The position numbers and the translations under genes are program-made. Positions 1 through 6,600 of a stretch of DNA of 6,679 nucleotides are shown here, piece by piece. Source of the DNA: Belnapia sp. (lineage in GTDB: Bacteria; Pseudomonadota; Alphaproteobacteria; Acetobacterales; Acetobacteraceae); the NCBI GenBank assembly GCA_028291445.1, contig JAQGIA010000642.1:1-6679 (forward strand), in the 5' to 3' direction. Below the pieces are notes generated by a model. The model searched no databases. It had not been told where the DNA came from and saw nothing but the letters and a program-made list of their open reading frames with translations. The first letter of the stretch is position 1. Every line of letters starts with the position of its first letter.

Positions 1-173
1 CCGCTGCCGACCAGGTGGCGCAGCCGGTTCTCGACGAAGACCCCGTGGTTGGGCTGCGCCGGGTTGGGATAGAGCGTGCTGAAGGTCAGCAGGCGCAGCG
101 GTGTCGTGGCTGCCTCGGCGCGCCAGGGCGTCGGCCGGATGACGGGCGGGCTAATGTCGGGCACAGGGCCCAT
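1..173 (-). CDS. Glycosyltransferase family 4-like protein, N-terminal fragment (runs off left edge)
   Basis: Reading the minus strand from the ATG at 173-171 gives 57 complete codons before the window ends, and the frame stays open. After a proline-rich lead of about 20 residues comes LRLLTFSTLYPNPAQPNHG, followed by VFVENRLRHLVGS. This is the typical first beta-strand and loop of GT-B glycosyltransferases of the GT4 class (hydrophobic strand, S-T-L-[FY]-P-N, then H-G-x-F-V-E-x-R). These enzymes move a sugar from a nucleotide donor to a lipid- or glycan-linked acceptor at the cytoplasmic face of the membrane, in exopolysaccharide or O-antigen assembly. The donor-binding C-terminal half is outside the window, so donor and acceptor cannot be stated. 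No strong Shine-Dalgarno precedes the ATG, so the start is likely but not certain. The gene is divergent from the hydroxylase/HAD pair and shares its upstream region. Confidence 0.72.
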   Translation of the reverse strand, partial: MGPVPDISPPVIRPTPWRAEAATTPLRLLTFSTLYPNPAQPNHGVFVENRLRHLVGS

Positions 174-234
174 CTTGTGATCTCATGATGCTGCCGATCC
201 GCGACCTGAGGTTTGGTAATAGGAGCATCAGCGG

Positions 235-247
235 CTCAATTCTTGAG
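235..247. repeat. Small perfect inverted repeat, possible operator
   Basis: CTCAA at 235-239 and TTGAG at 243-247 are perfect reverse complements around a 3-base centre. The repeat sits in the AT-rich part of the divergent intergenic region, 62 bases before the glycosyltransferase start and 185 before the hydroxylase start. An 8-base palindrome, ATGATCAT, follows at 253-260. The position suits a regulator controlling one or both divergent genes. With five-base arms chance is a real possibility, and I recognise no regulator family from it. Confidence 0.25.
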
Positions 248-363
248 ATTCCATGATCATTAGCTCGCTTTCGGCCTCGACGATCATCCATTGCGACGAA
301 GCTATACAATTCTACCATTCCGAAGTAGCATAGCTTTGGCTTGGTACAGGTGCCAGCCATGGT

Positions 364-424
364 GCTCCGGCGATACCGCCGCGGGCCTTTGGCTCCGTGC
401 ATCCTTGCCGGCGACGACCGGAGC
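364..424 (+). promoter_or_regulatory. Inverted repeat in the leader that can pair with the hydroxylase ribosome binding site
   Basis: GCTCCGG at 364-370 is the perfect reverse complement of CCGGAGC at 418-424, which contains the GGAG Shine-Dalgarno (420-423) of the downstream gene. Up to three G-U pairs (361-363 with 425-427) could extend the stem. A nested stem CGCCG (377-381) with CGGCG (409-413) can form in the loop. A second copy of the anti-Shine-Dalgarno arm, GCTCCG at 392-397, could pair with 419-424 instead, giving two mutually exclusive structures. This could limit translation initiation if transcription starts upstream of 364. Short GC-rich inverted repeats are common in such DNA, so the function is inference. 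Confidence 0.3.
420..423 (+). promoter_or_regulatory. Ribosome binding site deciding the hydroxylase start
   Basis: GGAG ends nine bases before the ATG at 433. This supports 433 as the start rather than the in-frame ATG at 397. The 12 extra residues from 397 are arginine-rich and do not look like the start of a membrane protein. Confidence 0.6.
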
Positions 425-432
425 GTTCAGCG

Positions 433-1557
433 ATGCAGTCTACCATCGACCAGATCAGGCAGGCGCTGCTCGACAGCCCGCTGGGCGGCATCCCGGCGGC
501 GAATCAGCTGCTCGCTTCCGCGCTCGACCTGCTGATCGGTCCGCTGACCGCCCCGGGCTCGGCCTTCTACGTTCCCTGGCTGCTCGCCGGCATCGCCGTT
601 GCCTTCCTGGTCTTCGTCCTGGAAACCCGGGGTACCGGTGGTTTCGGGACCCGCGCCTTCTTCCGCTACTGCTTCCCCCGGTCGCTCTACGCGCATCCCT
701 CGACGCGCACCGATATCAAGCTGATCGTCGTCAACAAGCTGCTGTCGCCCTTCATCAACGTCACCTGGCGGCTGAATGCGGCCTTCTTCACCGGGGCGCT
801 GCTGAGCGGGATGGTCGCGCTGTTCGGCGCGCCACTCGGCCTGTTCGAGTGGAATTTCACCGCGCTGCTGGTCGTGACCCTGCTGGCGGCGCTGGCCGAG
901 GATTTCGGCTTCTACCTCTGCCATCTGGCGCATCACCGGATTCCGGCGCTCTGGGCCTTCCACAAGGTGCATCATTCGGCCGAGGTGCTGACGCCGCTGA
1001 CCGCGACGCGCAACCACCCGGTCGAGTTCTTCCTCATCGCGCCGAGCATGGCCCTTACCGGCGCCCTGTTCATGGCGCCCATCCTGTTCCTGTTCGACAC
1101 GGCGCCGACCTTGATCGAGCTGTTCGGGGTGAACCTCGTGCTGGTCGTCACCCAAGGTATCGGCGGCAAGCTGTTCCACTCGCATATCTGGCTGACCTGG
1201 CCGGCCGGGCTGCAGCGCTTCCTGCTCTGCCCGGCGCAGCACCAGATCCACCACAGCAGCGCGCCGCGCCACCACGACAAGAACATGGCCGGCATCTTCG
1301 CCTTCTGGGACTGGATTTTCGGCACGCTCTACGTCGCGCCGCCGCAGCGCGAGGAGTTCAGCTATGGCGTCTACGGCGATGCGAAGCAGGCGCATCCCGG
1401 CCTGATCGCCGCCTATCTGGTACCGCTATGGGAAGCCATCCCGAACCACAAGGCGCTGCGGCGCCGGCTCAGCCGTGGCGCGGCGCCACCGATCGCGGCG
1501 ATGGGCCGCTTCGCCGGCCAGGGCGCTGCCGCACCGAAGCCCCCGGGCGCTGCCTGA
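433..1557 (+). CDS. Sterol desaturase / fatty acid hydroxylase family membrane protein
   Basis: This 374-residue integral-membrane protein belongs to the fatty acid hydroxylase superfamily (PF04116-type). Its members use a diiron centre and O2 to hydroxylate or desaturate lipid, sterol or carotenoid substrates. The histidine boxes are complete: HLAHH at 164-168, HKVHH at 177-181, a further His at 195 and at 249/251, and HQIHH at 270-274 followed by HHD at 280-282. Hydrophobic segments lie near 45-63, 116-132, 142-157, 200-223 and 228-246, so the iron site should face the cytoplasm as in the family. After the last box come about 90 residues, with a low-complexity Ala/Pro tail. The length is normal for bacterial members. 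The start at 433 is chosen because GGAG lies nine bases upstream. The HAD-family gene follows after 19 bases, so the two are probably co-transcribed. The substrate is unknown; the divergent glycosyltransferase suggests an envelope lipid or glycolipid. Confidence 0.9.
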   Translation: MQSTIDQIRQALLDSPLGGIPAANQLLASALDLLIGPLTAPGSAFYVPWLLAGIAVAFLVFVLETRGTGGFGTRAFFRYCFPRSLYAHPSTRTDIKLIVVNKLLSPFINVTWRLNAAFFTGALLSGMVALFGAPLGLFEWNFTALLVVTLLAALAEDFGFYLCHLAHHRIPALWAFHKVHHSAEVLTPLTATRNHPVEFFLIAPSMALTGALFMAPILFLFDTAPTLIELFGVNLVLVVTQGIGGKLFHSHIWLTWPAGLQRFLLCPAQHQIHHSSAPRHHDKNMAGIFAFWDWIFGTLYVAPPQREEFSYGVYGDAKQAHPGLIAAYLVPLWEAIPNHKALRRRLSRGAAPPIAAMGRFAGQGAAAPKPPGAA

Positions 1558-1576
1558 AGGTTTTCCGGGCTTGAGC

Positions 1577-3610
1577 ATGGCTGAAGGTGAGCTGGCCCGG
1601 CGGATCGCCGGCTTCCCCGTCGTCACCTGCGACGTCTTCGACACCGCCCTGCTGCGCCGGCTGGCGCGGCCGGAGGATGTCCTGCTCGCCCTCGGCCTGC
1701 GCGCCGCTGCCGCCGGCCTGTTCGCCGGCCCGCCCGAGGCCTTCCGCGAGTACCGCCTGCAGGCCGAACGCCAGGCGCGCGCCGCGGCCGAGGCGGCAGG
1801 CCATGACGAGGTGCGGATCGCCGAGGTCTATGCCTGCTTCCAGGCCTGCGGCCTGCTGCCGAATGGCGTCACGGACGAGGCCGCCGCCGCGGCGCTCGCC
1901 GCGCTCGAACTCGCTACCGAGCGCGCGGTCTGCACCGCCAACCCGCTGCTGCGCGCGGTGCTCGCCGCCCGTGCGCCGGGTCAGCGGCTGGTCTTCGTCT
2001 CCGACACCATGCTGCCGGGCGCCGCCGTGGCGACTCTGCTGCAGGATGCCGGCTATGGCGCGGATTGCGAGGTCATCACCTCGGCCGATACGCGCCGCAG
2101 CAAGCATACCGGAAAGCTCTTTGCGCATGTGCTGGAACGGCTCGGCTGCGCGCCGGGCGCGGTGGTGCACCTCGGCGACAATCCGCATTCCGATGTCGCC
2201 CGGCCGCGCGCCCAGGGCATCGCCGCCATTCACCTGCCGCAGCCGCCACGGCCGCCGGAGCCGTCAGCCTTGGCCGCCGCCGCCGCGCTGACCCGACTGG
2301 CGCATAGTTATCGTCGCTCGGCCGCGGAGCACAGTCAGCGCCGCTCAGCCGCGGCGACACCAACCGCCGATCCCGGCGCACCCGCGCTGCATCGGTATGC
2401 GACGCTGCTGCTGCTCGGCTTCACCCGCTTCGTGCTGGCCGAGGCGCAGCGCCAGGGCATCCGCCGCATCTACTTCCTGGCACGCGACGGCTACCTGCCC
2501 TGGCGCATTGCCCAGCGCATGGCGCCGAGCCTGCAGGCCGCCGGCCTGGGCTCCGAAGTCGAGCTGACCTATCTGCATGTCTCGCGCCGGGCCATAGGCC
2601 TGCCGGCCCAGGCGGCGGATCTCGACGCGCTCGCCGAGGATGTCAGCCAGGGCGCGCATTACCGTCCACTGGCCGAGGCGCTGGCCTTCCTCGGCCTCGA
2701 TGCCGCCGAGACCGCCGCGCTGATCCGCGACCGCGGCCTCGATCCCGAGCGGCCGGTTGGCCACGCCACGGCGCGGGCGGAGGTCGCCGCGCTCTTCGCC
2801 GCCTGCCGGGAGCCGATCCGGGCGCGGCTCGCCGAACGCCGCGTGACCGCCCTCGCCTATCTTGGCCAGCAGGGCTTCTTGGAACCCGGGCCGCGCCTGG
2901 TCGTCGACGTGGGCTGGCGCGGCTCGACCCAGGAATCCCTGGCCCGGCTTACCGGTCTACCCGCCAGCGATATCCGCGGCGCCTATGTCGGGCTGTTCCC
3001 GCAGCACCTCCGCCCAGCGGTCAACCCGGCCAATGCCACCGGCTACCTGTTCAATTTCGGCCATCCGCGACCGCTGCTCGAACTGGTGCTCGAAGGCTAT
3101 GTCCTGTTCGAGCTGTTCTTCTCCTCGCCCGAGGCGACGGTGCTGCACTATGCCATGCGGGATGGCGCACCAGTGCCGGTGCTCGATGCCGAGGCGGAGC
3201 CGGGCGCCAGCATCCGCCGCCGGGCAATCGCCGCGCTCGAAGCGGATTGCCTGGCCGAATGCGCCGCGCTCGACGGCATCCTGGGTGGTGCCTGGCCGGA
3301 GGTCGACCCGGCCTCGGCGCTGTTCGACATGCAGGGGCTGCTGGCCGCGCCGAGCGCGGCCGAGGTGGCGGCGCTGAACGGCATCCCCTTCATCGGTGGG
3401 CTGAGCCGCGGCGGCAATGGCGTGCCGGTGAACCCGGTGCCGCCGCATGAATGGCTACGCGACCCTACGGCGACGGTGCAACGCATCGGCCGCGCCGCCT
3501 GGCGGTCCGGCACGCTGCGGGCGAGCCTGCCCTGGCCATGGCCGGCGATGCGCTTCCAGGATCTGGAATACCGGGTCGCCCGGCTGCGGCGGCTGCTCCG
3601 GCTCAAATAG
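1577..3610 (+). CDS. HAD-superfamily hydrolase domain fused to a conserved C-terminal module (COG5610-like)
   Basis: This 677-residue soluble protein has two modules. The N-terminal HAD domain (about 1-230) carries DVFDT at 19-23 (motif I, likely nucleophile D19), VSDTM at 141-145 (motif II, S142), lysines K176 and K180 in SKHTGKLF (motif III) and GDNPHSD at 200-206 (motif IV, Mg-binding D201/D206). The residue two after D19, usually the acid/base Asp, is Phe. A low-complexity linker (about 235-275) contains a 9-residue repeat. The C-terminal module (about 280-677) has YFLARDG at 299-305, YLHVSRRA at 332-339, VVDVGWRGS at 442-450 and IPFIGG from 603. This layout matches HAD proteins annotated as COG5610, often near glycosyltransferases; the reaction is not known to me. 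Starts: ATG 1577 is preferred. TTG at 1571 is possible, since GAAGG at 1556-1560 is better spaced from it (10 bases, against 16). The frame is open back to 1475, but that stretch overlaps the hydroxylase gene and looks spurious. The C-terminus is basic. Confidence 0.85.
   Translation: MAEGELARRIAGFPVVTCDVFDTALLRRLARPEDVLLALGLRAAAAGLFAGPPEAFREYRLQAERQARAAAEAAGHDEVRIAEVYACFQACGLLPNGVTDEAAAAALAALELATERAVCTANPLLRAVLAARAPGQRLVFVSDTMLPGAAVATLLQDAGYGADCEVITSADTRRSKHTGKLFAHVLERLGCAPGAVVHLGDNPHSDVARPRAQGIAAIHLPQPPRPPEPSALAAAAALTRLAHSYRRSAAEHSQRRSAAATPTADPGAPALHRYATLLLLGFTRFVLAEAQRQGIRRIYFLARDGYLPWRIAQRMAPSLQAAGLGSEVELTYLHVSRRAIGLPAQAADLDALAEDVSQGAHYRPLAEALAFLGLDAAETAALIRDRGLDPERPVGHATARAEVAALFAACREPIRARLAERRVTALAYLGQQGFLEPGPRLVVDVGWRGSTQESLARLTGLPASDIRGAYVGLFPQHLRPAVNPANATGYLFNFGHPRPLLELVLEGYVLFELFFSSPEATVLHYAMRDGAPVPVLDAEAEPGASIRRRAIAALEADCLAECAALDGILGGAWPEVDPASALFDMQGLLAAPSAAEVAALNGIPFIGGLSRGGNGVPVNPVPPHEWLRDPTATVQRIGRAAWRSGTLRASLPWPWPAMRFQDLEYRVARLRRLLRLK
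2312..2354 (+). repeat. Imperfect 16-base direct repeat in the HAD protein linker
   Basis: CGTCGCTCGGCCGCGG at 2312-2327 recurs as CGCCGCTCAGCCGCGG at 2339-2354, with 14 of 16 bases the same and a period of 27 bases. In protein terms RRSAA at residues 246-250 repeats at 255-259. The period is a whole number of codons, so the frame is kept. It falls in the charged, low-complexity stretch between the two modules, where a small duplication would be tolerated. Confidence 0.55.
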
Positions 3611-3617
3611 GGCCGCC

Positions 3618-6600
3618 TCAGGCTTGCGGCGGTTCCAGCCGCAAGGGGCCGGGTTGCCGCCGGGCCCGTGGCTGGCCCCGCCGCCGGCCGATGCCGTCGA
3701 GCGCCAGATAGACCACCGGCGTCGTGTACAGCGTCAGCAGTTGCGACAGCGCCAGCCCGCCGATCACGGCGATGCCGAGCGGCTGGCGCAGTTCCGCACC
3801 CGGGCCGCTCGCCAGCACCAGCGGAACCGCCCCGAGCGCCGCGGCCAGCGTCGTCATCAGGATGGGGCGGAACCGCTCGCGGCAGGCTGCCAGCATCGCC
3901 GCATCGGCGCCGAGCCGCTCGCTGCGTTCGTGCTCCAGCGCGAAATCCACCAGCATGATGGCGTTCTTCTTCACGATGCCCATCAGCAGCACGACGCCGA
4001 CCAGGGTGATGGCATCGAAGGGTGTGTTCGTCGCCAGCAGCGCCAGCAGCGCACCGATGCCGGCGGCCGGCAGGGTCGAGATGATGGTGAGCGGATGCAG
4101 CGCATGCTCGTACAGCATGCCGAGCACGATATAGACGGTGAGCAGCGCCGCCAGGATCAGCAGCGGCTGGCCTCGGGTGAAGGATTGGAAGGCCCGGGCG
4201 CTGCCGGCGAATTCGGTGCGCATCGTCTCCGGCAGCCCGACCTCGCGGGCCGCCTGCTCGACCAGCGCCGTGGCCTCGCCGAGTTGCATGCCGGGCGCCA
4301 GGTTGAAGGTGATGGTCGCTGCCGGGAATTGCCCCTGGTGGGTCACCGAGAACGGTGCCACGCCGCGTTCCAGCGTCACCAGGGCGGCGAGCGGAACCTG
4401 CGTGCCGTTGGCGCCGCTGAGATGGATGTCGTCCACCTGCTCGGGGTATTGCTGCAGGCTGGGCTCGATCTCCAGCACCACCCGGTACTGGTTCGAACCG
4501 CGGTAGATGAGCGAGACCTGGCGCTGGGCGAAGCTGCTGTTGAGCGCCGCCGTCACCGCCTGGACGCTGACCCCGGCCCGCGCCGCCGCCGCCCGGTCGA
4601 TGGTCAGCCGGGTGACCAGGCCGGCGCGCCGCTGGTCGGAGGTGACATCGGTCAGGCCCGGCACTTCCCGCAGCCGGCGGACCAGCGTCTCGGACCAGGT
4701 CTCCAGCCCCTCCAGCACGGGCGAGAGCAGCACGAATTGGAATTGCGCGCCGCTGGCCCGGCCGCCGATGCTGACGTCCTGCACCGCGCCGAGCGAGGCC
4801 TCGATGCCCGGGATGTCGGCCAGCGGCGCACGCAGCCGGGCGATGACCTGGGCCGCCGAAACCCCCGGCCGCTCCGCCCGTGGCTTCAGGCCGATGTACA
4901 TCAGCCCGGTGCTGACCCCGCCGTTGCCGTTGCTGCTGCCGACGGTCGAGGCGACATGCGCGACCGCCGGGTCCTGCCGCACCACCGCCACCACGCGGTC
5001 CTGCAGCGGCAGCATCGCCTGGAAGGAGGTATCCGGCGCGGCCCGGCTATAGCCCATGAGCAACCCGGTATCCTGTTCCGGGAAGAAGCCCTTCGGCACG
5101 ATGGCGTAGAGCCACACGGTCAGCCCGACCAGGCCGATGGTCGCGGCCAGCATGCTGCGGCGAAGCCGCAATACCTGGTGCAGGCTGCGGAGATAGGCCT
5201 GCGTCAGCCGTGCCATGGCGGCATCGAAGCGGCGGGCCAGCGGCCCCGGTGGTCGGGGGGGCGTGCGCGATGCCAGATGCGCCGCCAGCATCGGCGTGAC
5301 GGTCAGCGAGACGAAGCCCGAGATGGCGACGGCGATGGCGAGGGTGGCGGAGAATTCGCGCAGCATCCGGCCGACGACGCCCTGCATCAGCAGCAGCGGG
5401 ATGAGGGCGGCGATGAGCGAGACGGTGATCGAGACCACGGTGAAGCCGATCTGTCGCGCGCCCTCCAGCGCCGCCTGCATCGGCCGCATGCCGCGGGCCG
5501 CGAGGCGAGCGATATTCTCGGTCATGACGATGGCGTCGTCGATGACGAAGCCGACCGAGATGGTCAGCGCCATCAGCGAGAGGTTGTCGAGCGAATAGCC
5601 GAGCGCCCACATGGCGGCGAGGGTCCCGAGCAGTGACAGCGGCACCGCCGCTCCGGCCGCCAGCACCGCCGCCGGCTGGCGCAGGAAGGCGATCACCACG
5701 AGGATGACCAGCACGACCGAGAACAGCAGGGTCACCTGCACCTCGTGCAGGCTGGCGCGGATGGTCTCCGACCGGTCGCGGATGGTGGTGATGGCGACGC
5801 CGGCCGGCAGCCAGCGCCCGAGCTGCGGCGCCAGGGCGCGGATACGGTCCACCACCTCGACGACATTGGCATCGGCCGTCTTGTGGACCGTCATCAGCAC
5901 CGCCGGCGCGCCATCGACGGAGCCGCCCTGGCGCCGGTCGCGCACGTCGCGTTCGATCCGGCCGATCGCGCTGAGCCGCACCACCGCGCCATCCCGGCGC
6001 TTGAGGATGATCCGGCCGAAATCCTCCGGCGTCTGCAGCCGGTCGTTCACCACGATGGCGGCGGATTGCCGGCTGCCGTCGATCAGCCCGGTGGGCCGGT
6101 TCACGTTGTTCTCGGCGATCGCCCGCCGCACCATGTCGAGGTCGATGCCCGCCGCCTTGGCCGCGGCCGGGTCGATGGTGACGCGGATGGCCGGCTGCTC
6201 CGCCCCGCGCACCTCGACCCGGGAGACGCCGAGCACCTGGGCGATGCGCGGGGCGACGATGCTGTCGGCGGCGTCGAACAGCGCGCTCGGCGCGATGGTG
6301 TCGGAGAGCAGCGCCAGGATCAGCACGGGCGCCGCGGCCGGGCCGAATTTGGCGAAGCCCGGCGGCGCGGGCAGGCCCGGCGGCAGGTCGTTGCCGGCGG
6401 CGACCAGCGCCGCCTGGACGTCGCGCGCCGCGTCATCCACCCGGCGCGCGAGGTCGAATTGCAGGATGGCGTAGCCGCCGCCGAAGGAGGAGGTGGAGGT
6501 CATCTCCACCAGGCCGGAGATCGCCCCGAGCCGGCGTTCCAGCGGCGCCATGATGGCGCTGGCCGTGGTCACCGGGTCGGTGCCCGGCTCGCCGGCCCAG

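Larger units (their letters stand above)
174..432. promoter_or_regulatory. Divergent intergenic region, AT-rich, with small palindromes
   Basis: This 259-base gap separates the divergent glycosyltransferase and hydroxylase genes and should hold promoters for both directions. About 181-360 is visibly AT-richer than the flanking coding DNA. A weak sigma70-like pair for the plus strand is TTGCGA (291-296) and TACCAT (313-318) with a 16-base spacer, each 4 of 6 to consensus. On the minus strand TAGAAT (complement of 309-314) resembles a -10 box but has no convincing -35. Two palindromes are present: CTCAA-ttc-TTGAG at 235-247 and ATGATCAT at 253-260. They could be operator half-sites but are short. 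Open frames crossing the region look like chance. Confidence 0.5.

Noticed and set aside
171..190. TGTGA near 176-180 as a CRP-type site
   Set aside because: The matching TCACA half is absent at the required spacing.
151..402. Minus-strand 83-codon open frame across the intergenic region
   Set aside because: It overlaps the glycosyltransferase start in a different frame, has no recognisable ribosome binding site or domain, and looks like chance in an AT-richer region.
427..1395. Minus-strand open frame of 322 codons opposite the hydroxylase gene
   Set aside because: The product is a highly charged Arg/Glu/Gln-rich sequence with no motif, and the plus strand encodes a textbook diiron membrane enzyme in full.
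291..1574. Plus-strand open frame of 427 codons overlapping the hydroxylase in another frame
   Set aside because: The product is Arg/Ala/Pro-rich without hydrophobic segments or motifs; it is a frame shadow of the hydroxylase gene.
1475..1576. N-terminal extension of the HAD gene to the ATG at 1475
   Set aside because: It would overlap the hydroxylase's 3' end by 83 bases, and the extra 34 residues are Arg/Ala/Pro-rich, typical of out-of-frame reading. The HAD fold begins properly just after the ATG at 1577.
3447..5636. Very long plus-strand open frame (729 codons) opposite the RND gene
   Set aside because: It is antisense to a clear RND transporter. Its translation is Arg/Gln/Asp/His-rich low complexity without domains, and it overlaps the HAD gene's end. 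Long stop-free antisense frames are usual in high-GC coding DNA.
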